A stretch of DNA of 64,000 nt, taken from contig NC_135564.1 of NCBI RefSeq assembly GCF_964340395.1, positions 8,085,361-8,149,360 on the forward strand, written 5' to 3'. The notes below the pieces were generated by a model that saw only the letters and a program-made list of their open reading frames with translations, searched no databases and had not been told where the DNA came from. Within the stretch, counting starts at the first letter, position 1, and the number at the start of each line of letters is the position of its first letter. The stretch comes from Glandiceps talaboti (Eukaryota; Hemichordata; Enteropneusta; Spengelidae). The position numbers were made by a program, and so were the translations under genes. This document shows positions 1 to 11,945 of the stretch, in pieces.

Positions 1-205
1 TATTCAGTGTTCATCTGATACATATGTATGTCTGCTAAGTCCCTTGAGGCAACAGTGAACCTCTATGTGAACAATGAAGGTGAAATAAAGTTTCAATTCG
101 GTGTTTCTCGCGAAATTCATGTAACGTGAAATGATGACATATGACTCTCCAGAATCCCATGTTTGAGAAATATCTTGATTTCCTGGAGTGGCCGTTCCCC
201 GAAAT
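1..205 (-). mobile_element. MITE family 1, copy 1 (cut by window edge)
   Basis: Aligns along its length with the reverse complement of 53200-53512 and with 7913-8165; shared blocks include ATGACTCTCCAGAA, AAATTCATGT and the end block TTTCCTGGAGTGGC. Intronic in the ADAMTS-like gene. Confidence 0.6.
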
Positions 206-319
206 GTTCATAATATCAACCAAATACAAGAATGTGATTAATTAAAGTTATTGTCCCTAGATATTTACAACATCGAAAATTTGAAAGATGCTGATGAATT
301 TTGTAATTTTCCTTGACAG

Positions 320-461
320 TTGTTACTTCAAGGTGTTAATCCCGGAATACGTTATCTGTATACTCTGCCTAAACCAGAGAATGAGACAGAACCAGAACCA
401 CCTGTTTACACCTATACCTGGACGGCTATAATGACAGACTGTTCAGCTACCTGTGCCGGAG
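320..461 (+). CDS. ADAMTS-like exon: spacer end and start of TSP1 repeat 1
   Basis: Acceptor CTTGACAG at 312-319 and donor GTAAG at 462. Phase 0 in, phase 1 out. Encodes the spacer-end motif NPGIRY, a Glu/Pro-rich linker and YTWTAIMTDCSATCAG. Confidence 0.88.
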
Positions 462-3400
462 GTAAGAAAACTTGAGGTTTTCAGCATCATTTCATTATTA
501 TTAGTTGCCATAGTAATTCTCCAAAATCTACCTGCATGTATTGTTAGTTTCTATGGAAATCCTGTAATATCTACATCAGGTCACCATCAGTTGCTTTGGT
601 AATCCTCCAAAAACTACCTGATTGCTAGCTTTGCCAGTTTCTATGGAGATCTACCATCTGTTGTCGTTTTCCATGGCGATTCTGTATAATATCTGCATCA
701 TTGCACTGTCAGGTTCCAGGGTAACCCTGTGAAGTTTACAGTTTCCATGGCAGTCTTTTGCATCTATGATATACCTAATAGATTAATATGCATTTCAACT
801 TGACAGTTGTTCTGTGAGATAAATCATCTCATTCAAGCCTATCAGTGCATGGACAAAGTGTATTGTATCTTGTAAAAAGGCAGTGTTTTGAAATAAGTAG
901 AAGTATATCATTGCTTACAATCGCTGACAAAATAGCCACTGGCTATTAGCATAGAAAACCTAAGTCCCGTGATAGTAAGGAGAAATGGCAAACATGTTTT
1001 GATTTGTTGGGGAAAAATGTGATGGTCACAGAGTTGTAAGGTCATTATCCGATTCACAAATGTTGATAATTATTTTAAGTGTTTTACAAGATAAACCAGA
1101 TACGATTAAGGTATTGTTATCATTAACATCTTGTTTATAATTGGTTCATTGGTTTCATGGCAAACTCTACTCGCCCAAGTAACTTACATGCAAACACAAA
1201 TCAGTCAGCACGTCTGAGCTTGTCTACGCTGCAATCTTTGTTTTTGATGCACTTCTCACTAACTGTTTGTGATACTGTCACGAAGAAGCCATTATTGTGG
1301 CTTGAAATACGCACTCAAACTCATTGGTTGCAATGGGGAGTGGTAACGCTAAGTCACTGAGCCTAGCTCACTATATTAAAATTAAGTCATTATGTAAATG
1401 AACACTTGTTTATACTCAGATGAACACCAGACTTAGTATCAGAATATTTGACTATATGCAAATGAAGTCATTATGTAAATGACCACTTGGTACTCAGATG
1501 AACAGAGTTTATATCAACATCATTTACATAATTCATGTAGGCAAATATTATGTTAATGTTTACAAACAGGCATGCTGGTAATAACCATTGGAGGTGTGGT
1601 TAAATTAATAGAATAATTGTGATAATGGTTTTAGTGAGAAGAGAAGCAAAATCACAGACCGCAATGTAGACAGGCTAGAACAGGGAAAAAGTTCATTTGG
1701 TCATTTTGTTTTCTTAGTATATCGTATGTAATTTGATAGCTGGGAAGTTTACATATAGATATACAAGTATGAGATAATTACCAAAATTAATGAAGCCCTC
1801 TACTCTACATGTTAGTACAGTTTGTTTAAAATAGGCATCAATTTTGACAAAACATGACTTTTTTGATGAGATCTTTGTCTGGTTTTGGTTATTTGATAGC
1901 AGGAAGGTATAAAATGTCAGGGTCAGTTGAATTCGGAGTTGTAAGTTTACAAGCGCTGAAGTCTGAGATGAGGAGACAGAGTTTATAGATTTAGTGATAA
2001 AATAAGAAATTGTTTAGACTGCTGGGACTTGGTTTGAAGTCAAGTATTGATAGAATATTGCCTACTGTTTTACTAGCCCTCTACTTGAGCTGTGTTTGGG
2101 TGAAGTTGAAGGGAAAGCAACAGTTATTGAGAATTTAGTGAAGGGTAGACAAAATGTCACCACTAGGGCCATGGAGTGATGTTAACAAAAATGTCATTAC
2201 TAGGGCTATAGAGTGGACGACAAAATGTTACCACTAGGGCCATGGAGTGGTGTTGATAAAATGCCACTGCTAGGGCAATGATGACAAAAATGTCACCACT
2301 AGGGCAACAGAGTTATATTGACAAAATGCCACCGCTAGGGCCATGGAGTGGTATTAACAAAATGTGACCACTAGAGGCAGACAGTGTTATTAGAGAATGT
2401 GAAATCATTTTTTCCCTTACCCAGAAGTCAATGTGGCATGGGTACAGAAGAGTGGACTGATTCTTTGATAAATATACATGTAAGCTAGGTTGGGTTGAGT
2501 TAGTGAGCAGCAATGTGGTTTAGACTCCTTAGCATAAATCTCTTCTAGTGCTGGATTTAATTAGATATAGGAAGTATTCCTTCCTACCACTTTAGGATAA
2601 AGTCATAATATGGAGAAAAAAATCATCATCCATGTCTACATTTTTTGTATCTTTCCTATTTCTGTTAGCCTAACAAGTAAATATTGTAGAAACATCAGAA
2701 TAGTACATCATTTAAAAAAAGAGTCATGCATGGTATTCAAATTACAGTTGTAGCACAGACCTGGGCATGTGGGGTTCTATTTTGACCTGTTTCCAAAATG
2801 TAATGCATTGTTTACATGCGGTTCATTGTTTATACACTGTTAATTGTTTGTACTAATTGTTTATTTAGTAAAATATTTTCCAAGTGAGTAACTCACAAGG
2901 ACATACCCACTTCATTACAAGGAATGAAATCTGACTGTATCTACTTGTGTGATGTGTTGGTATTTTGTATCATAAATGATGTCTACAGCACGGCTTGAAC
3001 TTGATAAACAAGTTGACCCAAATAACTAGTCTGTAAGCAACAACATTCATGCCATGCTATCAGCTACCACTCACTTGGTTTAGAAGCAGTGATAGGACTG
3101 AACAACATGATGTATCATACAGCTGGTCTACCAAATAACTTGCATGAGAAATTAAGTTCCCTTATGAATTGAAAGAGAGTTTAATAGTAAGCCAATAATC
3201 TGGTTATAGAAAAGATGATAAATTGAAAGCCCACTTTGAATTAGGAGTAAAATTTAAGTATGAAAATTGGTTGTTTGGCAAAGATATAGAAAAAGACGAA
3301 CAAAACAAAAGAATGGTCCCTTATCAAGATAACACTAATGTAGTGACCTGGGATTGAGACATAGCCCTTTAAAAGTTCCTATTTGACCAGACCGAGCTGC

Positions 3401-4386
3401 AATAGTTGAGTGCATTAAGGTACATGAGCTAACCACTCTAACCATTGACAACCCAAGCTCACAAAGTAAAGTTACATTTAGTCCCATATTGTTTCTGTAT
3501 ATACCCTGGAGTTATGTCTGCTTCATGTACTAGCTGCCAAGCATAACAGAAATAATTAGCCTCCACTACTTACTAAATTCAACCCAGGTCAAGTCTAACA
3601 TATCTCTCCTGCCACCTTTTCAGTAAAATCTTAAATCTGGTGACAGTCCCGTGGATGGCTAGACTATTAAATGGATCACTGCTGCACTAACTACCGGATT
3701 TATACTGTATGAAAATTAGACAAGTCGATACAAAGTACCCATTTAACTTTGAGTCAACATGAAGCCACTGTACTCAAAATTTAAGATACTGCAGCCATCA
3801 TGCACAGTATGAGATTAATCTAGATTGATTGTAATTGAATTAATACAATGCTATCTGCTTACTTTACTATCAGGAAATTAATACCTCTCTCTCCAACTGT
3901 AAGGATAAGCTCTTAGTAGGTTGTGATTGTTTTTACAACCTTCAATATTTTCAATTACTGGAAATCAAGGTCTCCCTTCTTAGATTACTGAAATCTACTA
4001 TTTCACCTGACATTGACCTTAAAGTGCTGCCATCTATTTCATTAGATTTCCCATAGGGGGATCAACCACCAGACACTGCACATGAGTGCACATAGCACCC
4101 CCAGTGGTGAAATGTAAAGTTTCTCTTGTTTCTCTGTAGCATTTTATTTGTGTAATAGGTTAAAGTGGAGTTGTTGTTGGTGTGGAATTTGTACAAGTTT
4201 GCTTTCAAATACATGTTAATTGACCTCCTTATTTTAACAGGATTGTGTCACAGTATTAAGACAGCCTTTAATGAACTCTCAGTGTATCATTAAGAATTGG
4301 GCAATTTCTTCCGTCATGAAAAATCATGTACATGTATATGATTGCACCTATTGTACAACCAATTTAACATAAATATAACATTGCTG

Positions 4387-4460
<74 letters not shown>

Positions 4461-7400
4461 AATTAGTCATTTTTATCAATTATTTGGTTTATTTTATGTT
4501 GTAGGTGAAATGACAACTGTAGCCCAATGTTGGAGGGATAGTGAGAAACAAGTGGATGATTCATTTTGTGATCCTGATAGTAAACCTAAGAGTGGTAGCT
4601 ATCCATGCAATGAAGAACCATGTCCATCAGAGTAAGTCAAATAAACCCCCTCCCTCACCTCAACCTCAGCCCAGCTATCCATATAACAAGGAACTGTGGC
4701 TACCCTTCCCCTCTCTCATCCCAGCCCCAACCACAACCCCACCCAAGCTATCCATGTAATGAGGACAAAGCAAAACAGCTCCTCGCACTCACCTTGTGAT
4801 TAAGACATATGGCTGAGTGATACTGCGTACCCATTGATTATTGAGTCAGTAGAACACTCACTCTGGGGTTTGGATTGTCACAGAAAAATTCCTTATCTCC
4901 CATGGAATTTGAATTCAAGACTTCCAACTGCTAATCCTGAGCTCTAACCACTATGCCACAGGGAGCCAATGAAGGACCGTGATCTGAGAGAATGTTTGTA
5001 TAATATATCATACCATATATTAGACTTCAAAATCCAAGTATTGAATTTTTGAAGTTGATCACTTTCACCGTTGAATGTCATTATGTGATGTTGATTTCAT
5101 TTAGTTTCTCACGTGATATGCAACTCATAGAAATACATAATCATTACATATATCGATTTCCACAAAATCTAATCTTAATGTTCATTATTGTTATTTGTTT
5201 AGATGGGAAGTGTCAGAATGGCGTGATTGCAACCGTGAATGTGGTGGTGGAAAACAGAAAAGGAAAGTTCGTTGCATGCAGCAGAAGACCCAGACGTTTA
5301 AGAAAAGTGTGAAACCATCCTTCTGTGTGGACCCTAAACCACCCAAAGCACAAGCATGTAACACCCAAGAATGTCCACCGAAATGGAACGTTGGAAAATG
5401 GACTGAAGTAAGTATCATAATATCGTAAAATCGCTGGGAACAATTCCCAGCACAAACACATTTAAAAAATTAAAAAAGAATTTAATAATGAAAAAAAAAT
5501 CAAAAACAAATTTAAAAAAAAAGAAAAAGTATCATAACATCTGCCTGTGATTCAAACTTATGTTGGTGTGCACATATACAAGTAGTAATTTCACTACCAT
5601 GCAATAATGATAATAATAATAATAAAAGAGTGAATTTGTAATGCACCTGTTCTCTGAAAACACAATTGCATATACTAGTACTTGTGTATGCAAATGAGTG
5701 CTCGATCAGTCCATGTACACAAAATTACACATCAAGTATTTTTTGCAAAATTTGATGTTTTGGATAAACAAAGAATAATATTATTATAACAGAACACTCA
5801 TGATGTGTGAATGCAAGTGTGGGTACCACAAGGGGTATTTGCACTCCTGGTTGCAGTGTTTTCTACTGCACTTTCATATGAAAGTATGGCCGCAGAGAAT
5901 GCTGCAAGCAAGCACTCCTACAGCTACTGAGAGTACATCACATTTATACTCGTGCATCATGGGACTCTACCATCCTAGACAATGAATTGTGTAATTATGC
6001 AAACAACAAAAATATGTAACACATCTCTCGAAGAATGTAGCTGATAACAAGCAAATGTGATCTTTTTTGCAAGAGTGTGAGATGTATTAATCACATACAA
6101 ATGTTTTCATTTGTCCACAGTGTTCTGCTTCATGTGGTAGGGGGGTAAAGACTCGTAATATTACTTGTACCTCTGTCAGTGCTCGAGGCTCCAAGAGGAA
6201 AGTACCAGAGAGTTTTTGTAAATACGAGTCTAAACCTAGAGGGCAACAAAATTGTATGACAGAAGAGTGTGTTGTTAAGACGCAGTGGTTTGTGTCAGCG
6301 TGGAGTGAGGTAGGTAGTGTTACAAATTACTGTAATATTTCTGAAAAATACTGTAACCATGACTACAAGCCACTGTAGCCAATGAATTCATCAGAATCAT
6401 GTCATCAAAGGAATACAATGTTACCAGACTCCCTATCTCAATAATGTAATGTCACCAGACTCCCTATCTCAATAATGTAATGTCACCAGACTCCCTATCT
6501 CAATAATGTAATGTCACCAGACTCCCTATCTCAATAGTGTAATGTCTCCAGAGTCCCTCTCTCTCAATAATGCAATATCACCAGACTCCTTATCACAGTG
6601 ATACAATATCACCAGACTCCCTAGCTCAATAAAGTAATATCACCAGACTTCTTATCACAGTAATAAAATATCACCAAACTCCTTATCACAATGATGTAGA
6701 ATCAGAACAACTCCTATCTGAAAAACATATCACCAAACTTCTGATCGTGATAATATGATATAAGGAGACTACCTATCACGTATATGGATTCCTGTATGTC
6801 GTTTCCAATATGAACAGTATAGATGTCGAGTACCTGTTTTCAGATTTATTTGTTTTTCATTTACTGACTATTGTGTGTAACAATACTGAGAGTTGATTTT
6901 CTCTTTGTAACCTAAGTGTTCCAGTACATGTGGTCTCGGCTATCGGAGTAGACTTCTCAAGTGTAGTTATCTCGATGACCATGGCCAGTACAGAGAGCTA
7001 CCAGACAGAAAGTGTACAGACACACAAAAACCAGCACTATCAGTCAGAAAACCATGTAATTTAGGAACGTGTATGAATGGACAAACCGATACTAAATGGT
7101 TTTCATCGGCTTGGTCAGAGGTATGTACATCCATGATGGTTGTTTGCAGGGAATGGGGCAAATCTGGTAAAAAAGTGGATATATTTCCATACCTTGTGTC
7201 AAATTGTTTGCAGGGAATGAGGGAAATGTAATGGCAAAATGTTGTTATTGTCAGAGGCATATATTTTACCAAATCATGGCATTCTTAAGCCTAATTTATG
7301 TTTCCATGGAAACAGCTATAATTTTGGATATATTTTCATATCTTGTAGCATTATCGTTTGCGGGAATGGGGGAAATGTGGTAAAATGTTGATAAATGTTC

Positions 7401-8414
7401 ATATCTTGTACCATGTCATTTGCAGGAATGTGGGAAATGTGGTAAAATTTTGTTATTGTCAGAGATGTATATTTTACCAAAAATTGGCATTCTTAAGTCT
7501 CATTTACGTTTCCATGGAAACAGCTATAATTTTGGATATATTTTCATATCTTGTAGCATTATTGAATTGAATTGAATGGGTTAAATATAGTATAATGTGG
7601 ATATTACATCCATACCACATGTATGATATTTTTTGAGAAGCTTTTGTAAATAGTAAAAAGAAATGGGATAGTTTGACCTCGTATTTTATGTAGTAATTCT
7701 AACAAATAGATGTACCCTTGATGTTTTACAGTGTTCTAAGACCTGTGGTGGGGGAATACAGGTCCGACAAGTAACTTGCATGTCAACAAACCAAGCCAGC
7801 ATAGCCACTAGATGTAATAGTGCAGAAAAACCTACTACCTCACAACTATGTAGTCCAGATACATGTCCTGGCCAAGGTGAGTTACAAACAAACAAACAAA
7901 CAAACACCTGACTTAAAGGTGAATGCCACTCCAGGAAATTAAGGCATTTTTGTAAACTTTGGGTTTTGGAGTCATTTCCTGATTTTATATGATGTGCAAA
8001 AAAAAATGCTGTGAAAAACTGAATTGAAACTTGTTCCTTATTCATTGTTGAGGACAGTTCCTATCCATGGACATGCAGTGCCTCATGGGAGTCAGCAGAC
8101 TTGCATATGTAATAGCAGAACATGAATATTCATGATTATTTTCTTTGAAGGAAGGTAATAAGCACTTAGGAGTCAGAACTGTTTACAGTGCATTTAGTAT
8201 CAATATATATATACAGAAGTATTATTCACTATTATCATTGGTGTCCAAAAAAATTTACAATTTGATTTATTTTGAAAATTTTTGATTTCTTGTTACAGAT
8301 CCAGACTGTGTGGACGAGTTTGATTGGTGTCATCTTGTACCCCAGCACAATGTCTGCGATCACAAGTTTTATGGTCAGAAATGCTGCCAATCCTGTAGCT
8401 CAGAGACAAGATGA
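320..8414 (+). CDS. ADAMTS/ADAMTSL-type protein, C-terminal part (5 TSP1 repeats + PLAC), 5' partial
   Basis: Seven coding exons join in frame to 375 codons and a TGA stop: 320-461, 4505-4631, 5203-5407, 6121-6309, 6917-7120, 7732-7876, 8299-8414. All introns obey GT/AG. Residues 1-30 look like the end of an ADAMTS spacer domain (LLLQGVNPGIRYLYTLP). Five thrombospondin type 1 repeats follow, each with a W-x-x-x-W start and CSxxCG-type core (CSATCAGG, CNRECGGG, CSASCGRG, CSSTCGLG, CSKTCGGG). The last exon is a six-cysteine PLAC domain ending CCQSC. Family knowledge: such proteins are secreted, bind extracellular matrix, and proteolytic (ADAMTS) or non-proteolytic (ADAMTSL, papilin) members share this tail. 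The catalytic part would lie upstream of the window, so protease versus ADAMTS-like cannot be decided. Exon boundaries fall just before the CSxxCG core in repeats 3-5, the usual modular pattern. AATAAA at 8445 fits the 3' end. Confidence 0.93.
2140..2375. repeat. Minisatellite, unit about 38 bp
   Basis: About six imperfect copies of GACAAAATGTCACCACTAGG followed by GCCATGGAGTGG. Confidence 0.8.
3310..3480 (-). mobile_element. tRNA-like SINE, family C
   Basis: The reverse complement reads GTTGTCAATGGTTAGAGTGG (A-box-like), then GCTATGTCTCAATCCCAGG. It shares the body (AAAGGGCTATGT, TAATGCGATTACCC-like, TAACACTAATG) with 28690-28870. Confidence 0.5.
4388..4458. repeat. (TG)n microsatellite
   Basis: Uninterrupted dinucleotide tract ending 46 bp before the acceptor of the 4505 exon. 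Confidence 0.98.
4505..4631 (+). CDS. ADAMTS-like exon: rest of TSP1 repeat 1
   Basis: Acceptor TTGTAG before 4505, donor GTAAGT at 4632. Phase 1 in, phase 2 out. Carries the repeat's C-terminal cysteines (AQCW, SFCD, YPCN, EPCPSE). A (TG)n tract ends 46 bp upstream. Confidence 0.9.
4845..4975 (-). mobile_element. tRNA-derived SINE, family B
   Basis: On the minus strand: TGGCATAGTGGTTAGAGCTC (A box), then TTGAATTCAAATTCC (B box) about 40 bp later, the spacing of a Pol III promoter in a tRNA-derived head. Confidence 0.6.
5203..5407 (+). CDS. ADAMTS-like exon: TSP1 repeat 2 and start of repeat 3
   Basis: Acceptor TTGTTTAG, donor GTAAGT at 5408. Starts WEVSEWRDCNRECGGG and ends KWNVGKWTE, so the next repeat's cysteine core lies in the following exon. 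Phase 2 in, phase 0 out. Confidence 0.93.
6121..6309 (+). CDS. ADAMTS-like exon: TSP1 repeat 3 core and start of repeat 4
   Basis: Acceptor TTTGTCCACAG, donor GTAGGT at 6310. 63 codons, phase 0 on both sides. CSASCGRGVKTRNITC core, then EECVV and QWFVSAWSE. Confidence 0.93.
6408..6735. repeat. Minisatellite, unit about 31-33 bp
   Basis: About ten copies of ATGTCACCAGACTCCCTATC followed by TCAATAATGTA, the first four almost identical, later ones decaying to the right. Lies in an intron of the ADAMTS-like gene. Confidence 0.9.
6917..7120 (+). CDS. ADAMTS-like exon: TSP1 repeat 4 core and start of repeat 5
   Basis: Acceptor CCTAAG, donor GTATGT at 7121. 68 codons, phase 0 on both sides. CSSTCGLGYRSRLLKC core, then LGTCMN and KWFSSAWSE. 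Confidence 0.93.
7121..7600. repeat. Intronic tandem duplication, about 230 bp
   Basis: Blocks TTGTTATTGTCAGAG, TTCCATGGAAACAGCTATAA and TTTTGGATATATTTTCATAT recur about 230 bp apart (7240-7350 and 7450-7565), with repeated TTTGCAGGAATG between. Confidence 0.8.
7732..7876 (+). CDS. ADAMTS-like exon: TSP1 repeat 5 core
   Basis: Acceptor TGTTTTACAG, donor GTGAGT at 7877. CSKTCGGGIQVRQVTC core ending DTCPGQ. Phase 0 in, phase 1 out. Confidence 0.93.
7913..8165 (+). mobile_element. MITE family 1, copy 2
   Basis: Starts TTAAAGGTGAATGCCACTCC and runs to TGAATATTCATG, TAATAAGCACTTAGGAGTCA, matching the 53-kb copy read in reverse. Lies in the last intron of the ADAMTS-like gene. Confidence 0.65.
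8299..8414 (+). CDS. ADAMTS-like last exon: PLAC domain and stop
   Basis: Acceptor CTTGTTACAG. Encodes DPDCVDEFDWCHLVPQ then a CDHKFYGQKCCQSC tail, the six-cysteine PLAC pattern that closes many ADAMTS, ADAMTSL and papilin proteins. Stop TGA at 8412-8414. Confidence 0.92.
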
Positions 8415-8444
8415 TGAATGCACACATATATACATAGTTACATA

Positions 8445-8450
8445 AATAAA
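8445..8450 (+). terminator. Polyadenylation signal AATAAA of the ADAMTS-like gene
   Basis: AATAAA 31 bases after the stop codon and just before a (GA)n tract. It would give a very short 3' UTR; longer 3' ends are possible. Confidence 0.5.
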
Positions 8451-8468
8451 GAAATACAAAGTCAATTT

Positions 8469-8491
8469 AGAGAGAGAGAGAGAGAGAGCGA

Positions 8492-8533
<42 letters not shown>

Positions 8534-8553
8534 GAGAGCGAGAGAGAGAGAGA
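8469..8553. repeat. (GA)n microsatellite
   Basis: Slightly interrupted GA tract just after the polyadenylation signal. Confidence 0.97.
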
Positions 8554-10328
8554 ATTTAGCGATTTATTCACCAGAATGGAATTGTATATTACTGTAATTA
8601 TTAAACTGCAATTTTTTTACATAGAACAATATGCAGTATTATTTGAACGTGAAAATGTCAGCATTGTCTTTTTTTTGAAGGACCAAAGACCAGAAAGTTA
8701 ATCATTACAGTAGTGACATCATGACGGTTAAAATAGAAGGGAAGTGAAATTGTCCAGTTGGTTGCTTTGATACTGGTGTTGCTCACAGACTTATATATTT
8801 TACTGCTTGGATAGAGCAAAGCAACTATCCGTTTGTACAGGAAAGTGAGGCTGTTGGAACATTTAGTGGATGTAGTGCGCCCTCGCTGGCCAAAAGTAGA
8901 TTCAGGATATCTCCATATGAGGCTGCCAATGTGATGATCATAACTGTTACAGTAATTTAAATATGTTGAGATGTATTTTATTTCTTGTATTAGAGTATGC
9001 AATTGTTTTGATTTACAGTGTCTGTGTTGTGGTGCTTTGGTGCTATGCAAAGTTTACTATGGACAACCTATTTCATTGAGTTCTACAGTCTTGTTGGCAT
9101 TTGTGTAAAATGCAAGTCAGCAGTTTCCGAGTGAAGTCTATTTTAAGGAGACATGATGGAAACTGTATACAAGATCTTGCTATCATTTTTAGTATGTTTA
9201 TTGAGTACCTCTACCAGCCAAGGATTTTCCACACTTCAAATAATTCCTCGTCTGACTTGCCCCTTTAATGTGATTCTATGTCAGTATTTGTCAATCCATA
9301 CTTATATATACACAGTTACTGACATGATCATGTTTTGTTAACTGTGGAAGCTTAGGTCAGAACTTTTGAAAACCCTTTGAGTTGTGTTTTGTTGAGACCA
9401 CCCAGTTCTTATTTATTTGTGTTTACATTCAAGTTATATTGAAATTACAAACATTAGTGGAATCCTACCTACCTCCCCCTCCACCCTCCTACCTACCTCC
9501 CCCCACCCACCCCACCCTCACCCTCCACCATCTATCTGTAAAATACTAGTTAAACTCATTGCAGATATCACAACTATGGCCGCTATGGGTGAATTTGACT
9601 TGGTTCTATAGTTTTAACAATTTTGCTTTGCCACCCTGTTTAGGTTGTGACTCAGTGCATTAGCAAGGTGGACTCCAGGTGTTGACTAACGTAGATAGAT
9701 ACCGTAGGTGGTATGTGATGTAATGTACAAAGTTAACACATTTTATTACTTAAAATTGTGCTTTCATGTATTGTCTGGTTATAAGAATATTGAAATATAA
9801 AACACAGTTTTTACCCAGATGCCAGTATTTGAAGTCATGAATCTTGATTTTGCTGGCGTAATATTTGTGTGTTGGTCATTCTTTAAGCCAATCACTGAGC
9901 AGGCTCGCATGCCTGCATGTGTGCAGGTGAAAGTTTTTCGTTGGGTTAATGTACAGATGTGCATATAGTGCAGATTTCTGTGTGTTGTCTTCACACAGGT
10001 TGATGGATCACCGAGTTGTTCCTATTGGTCGTTTATTTATGTTGCTCACCTGCAGGATCACCATCATGGCAGGATATTGGTTTAAATATGTGTGTGATAC
10101 AGTCAAGTCACACATTCTTTATTGGTTGGCAGTTTTATAGGGGACAGCCAATCAAAATCAGTGTCGTGTAGGTTGCACAATTTATCAAACAGCTGGTCGA
10201 CCTAGTCCTCCTTTACTAGACTTGTTAAAGCTCTGTTTGTGTTATATTATTGTGAATTGTTAAATTTAGTTTTCTAAATTTGAAAACAAGAGGAAATACA
10301 CTATATATTCCTAGAAAATTTCACCGTG

Positions 10329-10687
10329 TTAAGGTAGAATGTGCCACCTGGACAAATTTCTTTGAAAAGTCAAAGTTCTTAAAATCTCTGCAAATTTTGC
10401 GAAATGAACGCTTATTCATGGTCCTTTTGAAATAATAAAAGAAATATGAAGGTTCACCATCTTGTTTTCATGGAAATGGACAATCTATTATTTCCCCATA
10501 GAGTTATAAACCGTCACCGGCGGCCATATTGGATTCTATATTTTGATTTCAATTTGACCTCTTTAAAAAGTTAATCAGGTGACCCTGATTTTTTTTCCAT
10601 GATTTGAACCAAGAATGAGTTTTCTTGCACAAAATAACTGAAATTTTTTTTTTAAACAGTTTATTTCTGAGACACATTCTACCTTAA
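10329..10687. mobile_element. TTAA-flanked MITE
   Basis: Ends read TTAAGGTAGAATGTGCC and GACACATTCTACCTTAA, perfect inverted termini next to TTAA on both sides, about 350 bp inside. TTAA target duplication is typical of piggyBac and Kolobok-type elements. No transposase frame. Confidence 0.8.
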
Positions 10688-11668
10688 AAGTCAGAGCAAA
10701 TACACTTTGTTCAGAGGAAATTTTAAAGACTTTGTCCTGGTGCACTAAAATGCAGGATATAGCAAGAAAATATTCCTGTTTAGTCTACGGTATCATCGTC
10801 ATCTTGTATCTGCCTCAAAGTAAAAGAGATTCATATACATATATGTCACATTTCACCCATTTAGATAACATTCTTATATTTACAGAAAAATAAGAAAAAA
10901 TTTATTAAAAAAATAAAAATAAAAAAAAAATTCAAAAAAGTTTGTGTGAGAAAAAGCAAGTTTTATTTGAAATTTATTATCAGAAATGAAAAAAGTGTAT
11001 ATTTTACCAGTTGAACTTTTTACTGATAGTTGAGATATTCCTTCAGAAACCCTCCATTACACATTAAAGTTTTGAAATATAATTTAAACCCTGTAATAAT
11101 CAAAGCATAAACTGCCAGTCAAAATTAGGAAAAGTACAGTATTGCAACACATTATTTGTTTTTTGTTTTGTACAAAAGATTCTCCTTTTTATCGCATTTT
11201 TTTTTTTTGAGAGAGAGAATATTGGGTTGGTGTTTTGGTTATAGGTGAGTTTCTTATGTGGTATAAGAAGTCTGTTATTTAAATAATGTAATTAATGTAA
11301 ATTAAAGTCTCCACTCCGTAGTAATTTTTTTGTGCGAGTCGTTTTGTTCCAAGCTAATGCTATTGGTATATTATACTGATGAATATTAGTGTGATATGAA
11401 TGAATATGTGTGTGTCTGTGTGTGTGTGCTATGTATTTTACGAGTCACGGTTACCCACTCTGACCACTGAGGGCGCCACTACGAGAGATTCTAATCACAT
11501 GGTGACAGTATTGATGTCACGCGAGTTTAAATGTGCTTGTGTTCTTGCCGATTGGTGAGGTGTTTGCAGAGAGAAGTTGGGTCATAATCTACCAGCATGA
11601 ATGATGTAGGCTATGTATTTACGAGTATGTCCTGCTACTTGTGTGTCTGTCTGCCTATCCATGTGTGT

Positions 11669-11812
11669 AGGAGTATGTCTATGTATGTATGTATGTGTGT
11701 AGGAGTATGTCTATGTATGTATGTATGTATGTATGTATGTATGTATGTATGTGTGTAGGAGTATGTATGTATGTATGTATGTATGTGTGTGTGTGTGTGT
11801 GTGTGTGTATGC
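11669..11812. repeat. (TATG)n/(TG)n microsatellite
   Basis: TATG tetranucleotide blocks broken by TGTGTAGGAG, ending in a TG run. Confidence 0.95.
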
Positions 11813-11818
11813 ATGTAT

Positions 11819-11945
11819 CAATCTGATTAAAATCCGATGTAGATGTCGGCTAATCGTGCATTGCTATCTTACCATCGTTATTTAGCTTGAATTGACCTTC
11901 GTAGTACAGGAGGTAGAGGAGGCGATCAGGCTAAAAACGTAAACA
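11819..11945. mobile_element. Partial copy related to the 13.3-kb fold-back element
   Basis: Begins CAATCTGATTAAAATCCGAT like the terminus at 13291, then diverges; no inverted partner end is nearby. Confidence 0.55.

Larger units (their letters stand above)
462..4504 (+). other. Intron of the ADAMTS-like gene
   Basis: No coding exon recognised. It holds a degenerate imperfect tandem repeat with TTTCTATGGA blocks (540-760), a near-duplicate pair around GTCATTATGTAAATGA (1386-1515), a minisatellite (2150-2370), a SINE (3310-3480) and a (TG)n tract. Confidence 0.6.

Noticed and set aside
8658-9050. 130-codon minus-strand open frame downstream of the ADAMTS-like gene
   Set aside because: No domain, no splice support, antisense to the probable 3' region and with ordinary non-coding composition; likely chance.
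9153-9341. 62-codon plus frame with a signal-peptide-like start (ILLSFLVCLLSTSTSQG)
   Set aside because: Rest of the frame is AT-rich and featureless; no cleavage motif, cysteines pattern or splice context beyond chance.
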